Part shown: piece after piece, positions 1 to 9,520 of the stretch
Position numbering within the stretch: position 1 is the first letter of the stretch
Layout of the letters: each line of letters begins with the position of its first letter
NCBI GenBank assembly: GCA_900316045.1
Contig: ONBM01000016.1
Span: 1 to 40,475, forward strand
DNA length: 40,475 bases
DNA from: an uncultured Bacteroidales bacterium
GTDB taxonomy: Bacteria > Bacteroidota > Bacteroidia > Bacteroidales > UBA932
Direction: 5' to 3'
Notes under the pieces: generated by a model
Told to the model about the DNA's origin: nothing
The model's database searches: none
The model's input: the letters and a program-made list of their open reading frames with translations, nothing else
Program-made: the position numbers and the translations under genes

Positions 1-46
1 CGGGCGTTCCGTTGTGTTCCCATTTGGTTCAAGATTACGGATTTGC

Positions 47-70
47 TCGCAGAAATGACTTTCTCTGCGA
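47..70 (-). terminator. Possible weak terminator hairpin
   Basis: A perfect 7-bp inverted repeat (TCGCAGA/TCTGCGA) with a 10-nt loop lies just beyond the stop codon of the minus-strand small acidic gene. No U-run follows on the minus strand, so it may be only an mRNA 3' hairpin. Confidence 0.25.
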
Positions 71-81
71 ATCCTAGACTG

Positions 82-303
82 CTAGTACTCTTCCTCGTTA
101 AAGAAAAAATCTTCTTTGGTCGGGTAGTCCGGCCATATATCTTCTATGCTTTCGTAAATTTCGCCATCGTCCTCAAGTTCCTGAAGATTCTCGATTACCT
201 CTTCCGGCGCACCGGAACGATTGGCATAATCAATGAGTTCGTCTTTCGTGGCCGGCCAAGGAGCATCGTCCAAGCTGCTGGCAAGTTCAAGTGTCCAATA
301 CAT
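82..303 (-). CDS. DUF2795-like small acidic protein
   Basis: This 73-residue, strongly acidic soluble protein starts MYWTLELASSLDDAPWPATK and contains the segment TKDELIDYANRSGAPEEVIENL, followed by an acidic tail rich in D, E, Y and F. It resembles the short DUF2795 proteins that are common in Bacteroidota and have no established biochemical role. There is no signal peptide or membrane segment. The gene is monocistronic and divergent from folE; a good TATCTTTG promoter box lies about 75 bp upstream of its start. I infer a cytoplasmic protein, possibly an interaction or regulatory factor. The family call rests on recalled sequence similarity, not on a search. Confidence 0.75.
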   Translation of the reverse strand: MYWTLELASSLDDAPWPATKDELIDYANRSGAPEEVIENLQELEDDGEIYESIEDIWPDYPTKEDFFFNEEEY

Positions 304-376
304 ATCAAAAATGTGTTAAGTTTCTGTTAATCAAAATAATCCCCTCAGGCTTCACGCTTCAGGCTCTATTTTGCCG

Positions 377-384
377 CAAAGATA
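377..384 (-). promoter_or_regulatory. -7 promoter box for the small acidic gene
   Basis: The minus strand reads TATCTTTG, an exact match to the Bacteroidota housekeeping -7 consensus TAnnTTTG. It sits in an AT-rich intergenic region upstream of the minus-strand gene at 82-303. No clear TTTG -33 box at the ideal spacing was seen. Confidence 0.5.
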
Positions 385-417
385 TGCAAAAAATAATTAC
401 AATGAACTTTTTTTGCT

Positions 418-425
418 TATTTTTG
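418..425 (+). promoter_or_regulatory. -7 promoter box for folE-trpS
   Basis: TATTTTTG matches TAnnTTTG and lies 36 bp before the folE start, which would give a short leader. The -33 region is only T-rich, so the call is moderate. Confidence 0.4.
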
Positions 426-461
426 CAGTCAATTTATGGAAAAACCATTTGAATATTCACC

Positions 462-2170
<1,709 letters not shown>

Positions 2171-2192
2171 GAATATATCATATTCATGAATA

Positions 2193-2231
2193 AAAAAAAG
2201 TGACTTTGGGTAATCCCAAAGCCACTTTTTC
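2193..2231 (+). terminator. Bidirectional intrinsic terminator between trpS and aqpZ
   Basis: The perfect stem AAAAGTGACTTTGGG / CCCAAAGCCACTTTTT (one mismatch near the base) has a 4-nt loop TAAT. A runs precede it and T runs follow it, so it can terminate both trpS (plus) and the convergent aquaporin gene (minus). Confidence 0.9.
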
Positions 2232-2251
2232 AGTAATGTCTCGCCTGCCGA

Positions 2252-2956
2252 TCACTGGGCTTTTGCCTCTGTCATCGCAGGAGAAATGGCGCTCCACACA
2301 ACTGCGCTCAGGGCACCGCCGACCAGAGGGGCAACGATGAATACCCAGAGATCCTTGAGGGCTTGTCCGCCAGCGAAAATGGCAGGGCCTATAGAGCGGG
2401 CAGGGTTCACTGACGTTCCGGTGAGATTGATGCACACAAGATGCACTAACGTGAGCGAAAGTCCTATTGCCAGGCCTGCGAAATTGCCAGCGCCAACCTT
2501 CGGGTCTGTGGTGCCAAGCACAACAAGGACGAAGATGAACGTCCCGACAACTTCAACCAGGAAAGCTCCGCCGGCACCGCCTGCTCCAGCAACGCCATTT
2601 GCGCCGAGTCCTGCAGGATTGGCTCCAGCGAAAGCTGCGCCAGGCGTCATAGTCTTGGCGAACAGCAGAAGGAGAGCTCCGGCTATTATAGCGCCGATCA
2701 GCTGTCCGAGCCAGTAGCCGACAGCGTCTTTCCATGACATCCTGCCAGAAAGAGCAACTCCAAGGGTGATTGCTGGATTGATGTGGCATCCGGAGATACC
2801 TCCGATGGTGTATGCCATTGCCACGACTGTGAGGCCGAATGCTGCTGCCGTAGCGAAAAGTCCGGCAGGAGTACCACAACCAACGAACATGGCTGTCGCA
2901 CAGCCAAAGAATGTCAGAACGAATGTTCCGATGCATTCAACAATGTACTTTTTCAT
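2252..2956 (-). CDS. aqpZ: Aquaporin Z / MIP-family channel
   Basis: Inner-membrane channel for water (AqpZ type) of the major intrinsic protein family. About 234 residues with six hydrophobic helices. The two pore-forming NPA boxes are present, in HINPAITLG and SVNPARSIGPA. The N-terminus KKYIVECIGTFVLTFFGCATA is typical of AqpZ. I place the start at the MKKYI methionine (2956) because the three upstream codons add nothing typical; the next upstream ATG is at 2965. The inserted loop GANPAGLGANGVAGAGGAGG between helices 3 and 4 is glycine and alanine rich and longer than in E. coli AqpZ. The narrow-filter residues were not examined, so glycerol permeability cannot be excluded. It is a single gene, convergent with trpS. 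Confidence 0.93.
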   Translation of the reverse strand: MKKYIVECIGTFVLTFFGCATAMFVGCGTPAGLFATAAAFGLTVVAMAYTIGGISGCHINPAITLGVALSGRMSWKDAVGYWLGQLIGAIIAGALLLLFAKTMTPGAAFAGANPAGLGANGVAGAGGAGGAFLVEVVGTFIFVLVVLGTTDPKVGAGNFAGLAIGLSLTLVHLVCINLTGTSVNPARSIGPAIFAGGQALKDLWVFIVAPLVGGALSAVVWSAISPAMTEAKAQ

Positions 2957-3074
2957 ATAAATCAAAATTAAAAAAGTGTTACGTTTTTGCCTATTTATCT
3001 ATTACAGTCAAGTTTTCGGGTTATTTTTTGCTAAATTTACAAAAAATAGAAAACGAAACAAATTTCTTTCCAAT

Positions 3075-4172
3075 ATGGAGACTCATGTAGTAATAATGGC
3101 AGGCGGCATAGGCAGCAGACTATGGCCCCTCAGCACCCCGGCTATGCCTAAGCAGTTCATAGATTTGTTAGGCGTTGGGAAAACGCTGATACAGATGACA
3201 GTTGAAAGATTCCTTCCTGTCTGCAACATGGAGAATTTCTGGGTTGTTACATCGGAACGATACGTAGATATAGTTAAAAAGCAGCTCCCTTTCATCAGGC
3301 CACAGCATATATTAGCAGAGCCAGAGCCTCGCAACACAGCTCCTTGCATTGCATATGCCTGCTGGAAAATTCAGAAGGAAGCGCCTAACGCTAATGTCGT
3401 TGTAACGCCTGCCGATGCATTGGTAATAAATGTTCAAAAATTCTCGGATGTCATTCGTAAAGCCCTGAATGCCACCGACGGCAGTAAGAGAATCGTCACG
3501 GTCGGCGTAGAGCCGACCAGGCCTGAGACCGGTTACGGTTATATTTATGCCGAAGAGAAGAAGCATGGCGAGGTCGTGAAAGTTAAAGAGTTCAAGGAGA
3601 AACCTACATTGGTTACCGCAAAGAAATATATTGCTGCAGGGAGATATTTCTGGAATGCAGGAATATTCGTCTGGAATGTGAAGACCATAGTGGAAAACAT
3701 AAGGAAATTCGCCCCCCAGATAGCTGATGTAATGGATAAAATTGCTAAGTCGTTCGGCACATGGAAAGAAACTGAGACGACGCGCATTCTGTTCCCGACT
3801 TGCCCGAAGATATCCATTGACTATGCTGTCATGGAGAAATCCAAGGACATATTCGTGATAGCTAGTGACCTGGGCTGGTCTGACCTTGGCGCTTACAGCG
3901 CAATAAAACAGTATATGCCTATCCCTGAGGATGATCCTGTGCCTGACTGTGGCAGCGTAGAGGCAATCAAGCTGGACAATAAAGTCGTGGGAAAGGATGT
4001 CCGCCTGCATGGATGCAAAGGCTGCATAGTGCATGCAGAAGATGCCAGGACGGTTGTCGTGTCTGGCTTGAAGGATTATGTCGTCGCCATGAAAGGTGCC
4101 GACCTGCTGATCTGCCCAATCGCAGAGGAACAAAAAGTCAAGGAATATTCTGCCAAGAAAAACAATGGATAG
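3075..4172 (+). CDS. manC: Mannose-1-phosphate guanylyltransferase
   Basis: Makes GDP-mannose from mannose-1-phosphate and GTP, supplying GDP-mannose and GDP-fucose for surface glycans. The nucleotidyltransferase signature GGIGSRLWPLS is near the N-terminus, followed by PKQF, an FVVTSERY-like segment, NTAPCIAYA and the EKPTLVTAKKYIAAGRYFWNAGIF core. The protein has 365 residues from the ATG at 3075 (METHVVIMAGG). The frame is open for 33 codons upstream, but those residues do not look like this family. It has only the pyrophosphorylase part; the C-terminal cupin isomerase domain of bifunctional ManC/AlgA is absent. Its last codons overlap the next gene by 8 bp, so the three genes to 6041 form an operon. 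Confidence 0.93.
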   Translation: METHVVIMAGGIGSRLWPLSTPAMPKQFIDLLGVGKTLIQMTVERFLPVCNMENFWVVTSERYVDIVKKQLPFIRPQHILAEPEPRNTAPCIAYACWKIQKEAPNANVVVTPADALVINVQKFSDVIRKALNATDGSKRIVTVGVEPTRPETGYGYIYAEEKKHGEVVKVKEFKEKPTLVTAKKYIAAGRYFWNAGIFVWNVKTIVENIRKFAPQIADVMDKIAKSFGTWKETETTRILFPTCPKISIDYAVMEKSKDIFVIASDLGWSDLGAYSAIKQYMPIPEDDPVPDCGSVEAIKLDNKVVGKDVRLHGCKGCIVHAEDARTVVVSGLKDYVVAMKGADLLICPIAEEQKVKEYSAKKNNG

Positions 4173-4923
4173 AATTGCATTCAAAAGCATTGTGATTTCA
4201 GATGTCCACCTCGGTTCCCCTCACTCGAAGCTAGTAGAGGTGACGAAATTCTTAAGCATGGTGAATTGCGAGAGGCTGATCATGGCAGGGGACATCATAG
4301 ATGGCTGGCAGCTGAAATCCGAAGAAGACAAATGGACTCTGGAAGAATCAATGTTTTTCCGGGTAATCATGAAGATGATGGAAAAGATGGGGACGGAGGT
4401 CATCTACGTGACAGGCAATCACGATGATTTCCTGTTCCCGATAGTGCCTTGCGAGCTATTCAAGATAAAGATAGTGAGCGAATATATTATCGAAGATTTC
4501 GGAAAGCGCTTCGTCGTGATTCATGGCCATGCCTTCGATGCCGTCACCATGCATTTCCGCTGGCTGTCAAAGCTAGGAGCGATCGGGTACAATTTCTTGC
4601 TGCGTTTCAACCAGGTTTGGAACAAGTCAAGGGAAAGAAGCGGAAAGGGGAAGTTCTCTCTTTCTAAATATATCAAATACGGCGTGAAAAAGGCCGTAAA
4701 TATCATTTCCGGCTTCGAGTCCGATCTGGACTCTTTTGCGAGGTCCTTGAAATGCTCTGGCGTGATTTGCGGGCATATCCATCATCCTGAAGATAAGATA
4801 CTGAAGCATGGGACTCATTACCTTAACTCTGGTGACTGGGTTGAGTCCATGACAGCCCTTGGCGAGGATTTTGATGGGAATTGGAGGGTCCTGAGATATA
4901 AGGATATGGTAAACATTCAATGA
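4165..4923 (+). CDS. LpxH-like metallophosphoesterase (UDP-2,3-diacylglucosamine diphosphatase family)
   Basis: A 252-residue calcineurin-like phosphoesterase with the full metal-site series: SDVHLGSPHS (residues 9-18), MAGDIIDGW, VTGNHDDF, VIHGHAFD and CGHIHHPED. The closest named family is the LpxH-like UDP-2,3-diacylglucosamine diphosphatase of lipid A synthesis. This larger Bacteroidota form is often annotated so, but the substrate is not proven by sequence. It lacks a signal peptide and is probably a peripheral cytoplasmic or inner-membrane enzyme. It overlaps manC by 8 bp and the next glycosyltransferase by 4 bp, so it is probably translated together with them. The context suits lipid A or another envelope glycolipid. 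Confidence 0.85.
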   Translation: MDRIAFKSIVISDVHLGSPHSKLVEVTKFLSMVNCERLIMAGDIIDGWQLKSEEDKWTLEESMFFRVIMKMMEKMGTEVIYVTGNHDDFLFPIVPCELFKIKIVSEYIIEDFGKRFVVIHGHAFDAVTMHFRWLSKLGAIGYNFLLRFNQVWNKSRERSGKGKFSLSKYIKYGVKKAVNIISGFESDLDSFARSLKCSGVICGHIHHPEDKILKHGTHYLNSGDWVESMTALGEDFDGNWRVLRYKDMVNIQ

Positions 4924-6041
4924 GGTACGTTTTCATCATACAGGGAGAGGGCAGAGGCCATCTGACGCAGGCGATGTCGCTGGAGCATCTGCTGGTCTCG
5001 CATGGCCACGAGGTGGTTTGCATGCTTGTTGGCAAGAGCAAGAGCCGCATCCTTCCGTCGTTCTTTGAGAAATCCGTGCATGCCCCTGTACGCTATTTCG
5101 AAACCATTAATTTCGTCGCCTCACATAACCAGAAACGTCCCAACCCTGCTAGCACGTTCTTCTACAATGCTTCCATCTGGTTCCGTTTCCTTCCATCGAT
5201 TAAATATATTTCTCGCACTGTCAAGGAATTTGCCCCGGACGTGGTGGTTAATTTCTATGAGATGCTTGGCACGATAGCTTGTGGAGGCTTAGGCGTGCCG
5301 ATTGTCTGCATCGGGCACCAATTCTTCTTCCTGCATAGGGATTGCCATATTCCTGAAATAGGTTATGAGGGGCATCTCGGACTGGATTTGTTTTCCAAAG
5401 CCATTGCTGCCAAGGCGACTAAAATTCTAGCCCTGTCGTTCCGTCCCATGCCTGACGATCGCAGGTTCAAGGTTATGCCGCCGCTGCTAAGGAATGAGGT
5501 TTTGGAATATAGAGCCTCAGATGGCTCTCCTCGGGAGGGTCTGAGGAGCGGGAATTATATTCTTGGATATATGCTGAATCCGGGATTCGCCGATGAAATC
5601 TTGAAATGGCACGGCGCTCATCCCGAAGTGCCTCTGCATTTCTTCTGGGATAGGAAAAGCGAAGCTCCAGTTACAGTCGTCGATGAGACTCTGGCCTTTT
5701 ATTACTTGGATGACAAGGAGTTCCTGCGTCAGATGGCTGGCTGCAAGGCATATGCGTCCACGGCTGGATTCGAGTCCATTTGCGAAGCAATGTACCTAGG
5801 CAAGCCTCTGCTCATGGTGCCTACGCACATAGAGCAGAAATGCAATGCCTACGATGCCACGGTCGGCGTCCGGTTCAATCCATCCATGCCGCAGGGCATC
5901 CGGCCGGCAGTTGCGGCATCCACTTTCGATCTTGACCGGCTGCTTAGCTTCGCCGAGAATGAATATGCACCGGATCCTTCCTTCGTTTCATGGGTACGCT
6001 CTGCCGATTCTCTTTTCCTCCGGGAACTGACCGAGTTCTGA
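4920..6041 (+). CDS. Glycosyltransferase (MurG/GT-B-like)
   Basis: A 373-residue protein with a GT-B glycosyltransferase layout. The N-terminal glycine-rich loop QGEGRGHLTQAMSLEHLL (residues 8-25) is followed by a Rossmann-like N domain. A C-terminal donor-binding region contains YASTAGFESICEAMYLGKPLLMVPTHIEQKCNA, which resembles the MurG-type sugar-nucleotide site. There is no signal peptide. Acceptor and sugar are unknown. The 4-bp overlap with the LpxH-like gene and the GDP-mannose synthase upstream suggest a role in an envelope glycan or glycolipid. The gene ends the operon; I saw no strong terminator before the rnpB tail on the opposite strand. Confidence 0.82.
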   Translation: MRYVFIIQGEGRGHLTQAMSLEHLLVSHGHEVVCMLVGKSKSRILPSFFEKSVHAPVRYFETINFVASHNQKRPNPASTFFYNASIWFRFLPSIKYISRTVKEFAPDVVVNFYEMLGTIACGGLGVPIVCIGHQFFFLHRDCHIPEIGYEGHLGLDLFSKAIAAKATKILALSFRPMPDDRRFKVMPPLLRNEVLEYRASDGSPREGLRSGNYILGYMLNPGFADEILKWHGAHPEVPLHFFWDRKSEAPVTVVDETLAFYYLDDKEFLRQMAGCKAYASTAGFESICEAMYLGKPLLMVPTHIEQKCNAYDATVGVRFNPSMPQGIRPAVAASTFDLDRLLSFAENEYAPDPSFVSWVRSADSLFLRELTEF

Positions 6042-6239
6042 TGAGGGATTTCATCATAATGTTCTCTGTCGGCGAGCAATTTCAATTGCAGCACATGAAC
6101 GAAAGCAATGACTTCTCACCGAAACTTCCAATATAGGCTATTAAAAGCCCGTTCTCATATATCAGAATCCTGGTATCATGCTTTGTCGCCCTGAACTCTG
6201 CGTGAAGAAATATAAAAAAGATCGAAAAACGAGAAAAGA

Positions 6240-6603
6240 AAAAGGCGGGGCCGTAAGCCGGTTTCTGTTTTAGTCTGTCATTTATCTTCGCGACCTACCC
6301 CCTGGCATCGGGCGGGCAGCCCTCGTCTGCCAGTATATTTGGTTTTGCAGGCCCTGGTGCCGTACCCATGCGACGTCGCCGCCACATGTCGTGAGCTCTT
6401 GCCTCACGTTTTCACCCTTGCCCGAAGCCAGTCAGTCATGGCCCTAAGGCCGAGAACCTGATGGCTTTCAAGGCGGTAGTTTTCTGTTACGGCATCCATA
6501 AGATTACTCCCATCTGAGCTTTCCCCAGCAGGGCGCCCTATCCTGTCCGGACTTTCCTCACCCTTGGGCCGAAACCCTCGCAGCGCGACAAACCGCCCCA
6601 CCT
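6240..6603 (-). ncRNA. rnpB: RNase P RNA (bacterial class A)
   Basis: Catalytic RNA of RNase P, which trims tRNA 5' leaders. Read on the minus strand, it starts with the P1 strand GGUGGGGC, which pairs with GCCCCGCC at the 3' end. It has the highly conserved P4 core GAGGAAAGUCCGGAC near its 5' end and the ACAG.A and GGGGAAAGCUC elements that follow. A CCGGCUUACGGCCCCGCC 3' part follows a long middle region. The length is about 364 nt. A U-rich stretch after the P1 3' strand may provide termination. The exact ends are estimated from P1 pairing. Open frames across this region are coincidental. Confidence 0.95.
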
Positions 6604-6758
6604 TTTCATTCGTACAAGCTTACATAAAATCTGAAGATTCTACGCCTGTTAATAAAAATCAAGACCACATGCTACAACTATTTTTATTGGCTCAGCGGAC
6701 GTCGCCTTTCGGCGCGCCGCAAAATACTTATTAACGGGCTTGGTGTCCCAAAATTTTT

Positions 6759-6815
6759 ATGCCTATAAGTATAGTATGCGGTCTTGACATCAGCAAAGAT
6801 AATATGCCCGTCTGA
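6759..6815 (+). pseudogene. Possible IS110-type transposase N-terminal remnant
   Basis: The short frame reads MPISIVCGLDISKDNMPV then stops. GLDISKD matches the first catalytic block of IS110/IS1111 transposases; the intact copy in this window reads GVDISKSTLD. Past the stop the same frame continues only with unrelated-looking codons for about 30 residues. I infer a decayed DEDD transposase start, but the match is short and could be chance. Confidence 0.3.
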
Positions 6816-6962
6816 AATTTCAATGAGATTAAAGAAAAAATTGCCGAACTGTTAATTTTGATTACTACTTCAGAAAGCACTATGGAAAAACCATTGCTGA
6901 CGGTACAAAGCTAAAAACTATTTCATCGATATCAAAACACGTACCCATTAATTTTCATCATC

Positions 6963-7106
6963 ATGGAACAGGGACAAAACAAACAATCGTCGAAGGGACT
7001 CAGGGAGTTCTGGAAGGGAGTGCGCTGGATGCTCCTGACGATGCTAGCTATCATTCTAATTATTAATTATTTAGCTAAACTTGATGTGCCTAGTCGTTCA
7101 GGGTGA
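6963..7106 (+). CDS. Small single-pass membrane peptide
   Basis: A 47-codon frame encodes a lysine- and glutamine-rich N-terminus (MEQGQNKQSSKGLREFWKG), then one hydrophobic segment at about residues 22-39 (WMLLTMLAIILIINYLAKL) and a short tail. This architecture fits a small inner-membrane protein with the N-terminus inside. The final residues and stop codon fall in sequence resembling the palindromic repeat family, so the original C-terminus may have been replaced. I recognise no family, and translation is unproven. Confidence 0.45.
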   Translation: MEQGQNKQSSKGLREFWKGVRWMLLTMLAIILIINYLAKLDVPSRSG

Positions 7107-7113
7107 CGAAGTG

Positions 7114-7299
7114 GGTCGTGCAGGGACTGAATCGAGTTCTGAATGACGGGACCGTACGGGCATTATGAAAATGCCCATTCGCAATCAATAAGTTACGAAA
7201 GGCATGCGTACGGTCTGCATGACGAAATGGGGACCGTGCTATAACCACTTACAAACAATTTGACACCCAATTGTTTGTAAAACGCCATCCGTACGGTCT
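7114..7299 (+). repeat. 186-bp structured dispersed repeat, copy A
   Basis: This segment aligns without gaps to 33633-33818, with about four of five positions identical by eye, including a perfectly shared run of more than 30 bases from 7182 (CAATCAATAAG...) to the CGTACGGTCTGC box. Four related boxes occur in order: ACCGTACG, CGTACGGTC, GGACCGTGC and CCGTACGGTC. Boxes 1+2 and 3+4 can pair, and so can 2+3. Between boxes 3 and 4 a perfect 12-bp inverted repeat (TTACAAACAATT/AATTGTTTGTAA) is present. It could be a non-coding RNA or a non-autonomous mobile element. No ORF runs through it. Confidence 0.75.
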
Positions 7300-7697
7300 C
7301 AATCCTGAACGGGGGTAAGCCATGGAAATATTCAATCTAGGCCCGTAGGATTCTGGCCGCCGTTACCATCAATTATGGATAAATACGACATCGTTCAGAG
7401 GCCGCGGCTTCGGTGGACGGATCCGCCACAGGCATCAACTAGCGAACTAGCGCAAGGGCACGGCAGTCTCTTGGCAAGATATGCTATGAAGCGCATCATG
7501 CTTTTGCCGAGCGAAGTAGTGTGCCCCTGGGGTGGCTGTAATTAATGTGGGCATGCAGCCCCCCAAGATGACATGTAGGGTTTTCGCATGGCATGCCACG
7601 CTGGAGAGCCTTGTACATGGGATTGTTCCGCTCGGCAAATGCATCCGGACTGGACTCCACGCATTGATCGCAGGATGACGGGGTGCTTCTGCGTCGG

Positions 7698-7769
7698 ATG
7701 ACGTAGATAACCTAGATGACGTAGATAACCTAGATGACGTAGATAACCTGGATGATCTAGATGTCGTAG
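7698..7769 (+). repeat. 18-bp tandem repeat, four units
   Basis: The unit ATGACGTAGATAACCTAG is repeated at 7698-7715, 7716-7733 and 7734-7751 (one change in the last), followed by a degenerate unit at 7752-7769. It lies about 95 bp upstream of the pyrG promoter. No function is recognised. Confidence 0.85.
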
Positions 7770-7863
7770 TCCAGAATGGAGTTCGTGGATGTTGATTTAT
7801 TGTTCCGCTTATGGATTTTTACGAAAAATAGCGATATCGGTTTCGGAAATTAATTTTATTGGC

Positions 7864-7871
7864 TAACTTTG
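7864..7871 (+). promoter_or_regulatory. pyrG: -7 promoter box for pyrG
   Basis: TAACTTTG matches TAnnTTTG. A TTTC -33-like box at 7841-7844 precedes it with the usual 19-bp spacing. The predicted transcript start is about 8 nt before the ATG at 7886, a very short leader. Confidence 0.6.
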
Positions 7872-7885
7872 TAATCCAGTAAAGA

Positions 7886-9514
7886 ATGAACGTTATGCAC
7901 ACAAAGTATGTTTTCGTTACTGGCGGGGTAGCATCATCCCTTGGAAAAGGAATAATAGCCGCATCTCTGGCAAAGCTTCTTCAGGCCAGAGGTCTCAGAG
8001 TCACAATTCAGAAATTCGATCCGTACATCAATGTGGATCCAGGAACATTGAATCCGTACGAACATGGCGAGTGCTATGTCACGGACGATGGCGCAGAGAC
8101 CGATTTGGACCTTGGCCATTACGAGAGATTTCTTGGCGTGCATTTGTCTCAGGCCAATAACGTCACTACCGGCAGGATATATTGGACTGTAATCACAAAG
8201 GAACGCGAAGGCGCCTTCCTTGGCAAGACAGTTCAGATCGTGCCCCATATCACTGACGAGATTAAGCGCAGAATGCTTCTTTTAGGCAAATCCGGAAAAT
8301 ATGACGTGATTGTCACTGAGGTTGGTGGAACCGTGGGAGACATGGAGTCCCAGCCTTTCCTCGAAGCAATCAGGCAGCTTCAGTGGGAGATGCCGGATGA
8401 GGATTTGCTGAGCATACACCTTACCTTGGTGCCTTACCTCAGGGCTGCGAAAGAGTTAAAGACGAAACCTACCCAGCACTCCGTGCAGATGCTTCAGCAG
8501 GCAGGAGTTCATCCGGACATAATTGTGTGCAGGACCGAGAAGGATCTTTCCCCGGAACTTAGGCGCAAAGTGGCCTTGTTCTGCAACGTGAAACCTGGCC
8601 ACGTCATTCAGTCAATCGATGCTCCTTCAATATACCAGGTGCCTCTGAACATGGAAGACGAGAAGCTGGATCAGCTTGTGCTGGAGCATTTCGGCTGGAA
8701 CGACCTGCCCGCTCCGGACCTGACGAAGCTGAAGGCCTTCCTGAATAAACTGTTCAATCCGAAATCAGAAATAGACATCGCCTTGGTCGGAAAATATGTC
8801 GAATTGCAAGACGCATACAAATCCATTCTGGAATCCTTCGTCCACGCAGGTGCGGCGAACGAGTGCAAAGTAAACGTGCATTATGTTCACAGCGAATTTC
8901 TTGACGAGAAGAACCTAAAGGAAAAGATAGGGAATATGGACGGCATCTTGGTCGCCCCAGGCTTCGGAGAAAGAGGCCTTGAAGGCAAGGTGCTTGCCAT
9001 TAGATATGCCAGAGAGAATAAAGTTCCGTTCTTCGGAATATGCCTCGGGATGCAGATGGCAGTGGTGGAGTTCGCCCGTGACGTGATAGGCATCAAAGAT
9101 GCATGCTCGGCGGAAGTGGATTCTAACGCCGAAAACCCGGTGATTGACCTTATGGAAGAGCAGAAGAGCACGACCATAAAAGGTGGCACGATGAGGCTCG
9201 GAGCTTACGATTGCAAACTGGAAAAAGACTCGCTTGCTTACAGAATTTATGGCACTGACATGATTTCGGAGAGGCATCGCCATCGTTACGAGTTCAACAA
9301 TGCTTACCTTGAAAAGTTCGAAGCCGCCGGAATGAAGGCGACCGGAAAGAACCCGGAGACAGGCCTCGTGGAAATCATCGAACTGCCGGCTCATCCGTTC
9401 TTCATAGGCGTTCAGTTTCATCCGGAGCTCAAGAGCACGCCAGAGAACCCTCAGCCGATTTTCGTCAATTTCGTGAAAGCAGCGATGGCTTTCAAGGCAG
9501 GAAAAGAAAAATAG
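7886..9514 (+). CDS. pyrG: CTP synthase (glutamine-hydrolysing)
   Basis: Converts UTP to CTP using ATP and ammonia from glutamine. The 542-residue length is standard. The N-terminal amidoligase domain begins [17 protein letters not shown] and includes the [19 protein letters not shown] segment. The C-terminal class I glutaminase domain has the nucleophile in FFGICLGMQ (about residue 387) and the His-Glu pair in VQFHPEL. Start candidates are the ATG at 7886 or the in-frame ATG at 7895 (MHTKYVF); both leave the domain intact. It is followed after 6 bp by the cyclotransferase gene, so the two may be co-transcribed. Feedback by CTP is expected from the family, not visible here. Confidence 0.97.
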   Translation: MNVMHTKYVFVTGGVASSLGKGIIAASLAKLLQARGLRVTIQKFDPYINVDPGTLNPYEHGECYVTDDGAETDLDLGHYERFLGVHLSQANNVTTGRIYWTVITKEREGAFLGKTVQIVPHITDEIKRRMLLLGKSGKYDVIVTEVGGTVGDMESQPFLEAIRQLQWEMPDEDLLSIHLTLVPYLRAAKELKTKPTQHSVQMLQQAGVHPDIIVCRTEKDLSPELRRKVALFCNVKPGHVIQSIDAPSIYQVPLNMEDEKLDQLVLEHFGWNDLPAPDLTKLKAFLNKLFNPKSEIDIALVGKYVELQDAYKSILESFVHAGAANECKVNVHYVHSEFLDEKNLKEKIGNMDGILVAPGFGERGLEGKVLAIRYARENKVPFFGICLGMQMAVVEFARDVIGIKDACSAEVDSNAENPVIDLMEEQKSTTIKGGTMRLGAYDCKLEKDSLAYRIYGTDMISERHRHRYEFNNAYLEKFEAAGMKATGKNPETGLVEIIELPAHPFFIGVQFHPELKSTPENPQPIFVNFVKAAMAFKAGKEK

Positions 9515-9520
9515 ACCCAC

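Larger units (their letters stand above)
6604..7885. other. Low-coding island A between rnpB and pyrG
   Basis: About 1.28 kb without a convincing long gene. It holds a possible transposase remnant near 6759, a 47-codon membrane-peptide ORF (6963-7106), the structured 186-bp repeat copy A (7114-7299), an 18-bp tandem repeat (7698-7769) and the pyrG promoter (7864-7871). Between 7300 and 7690 I see nothing recognisable: a minus-strand frame at 7447-7644 has no family features. A GC-rich hairpin (GCGG...TCGCC/GGCG...CCGC) lies at about 6692-6720. Confidence 0.6.

Noticed and set aside
3312..4190. Long minus-strand frame opposite manC
   Set aside because: It is the antisense of a clearly coding gene and has no family features.
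7154..7299. Resemblance of the GTACGGT boxes to a group II intron domain V
   Set aside because: The catalytic AGC triad and the short 34-nt domain shape are missing, and no intron reverse transcriptase is near. The match is due to the palindromic GTAC core.
7447..7644. Minus-strand frame of 65 residues in island A
   Set aside because: No recognised features, no promoter or partner gene, and low likelihood as a real gene.
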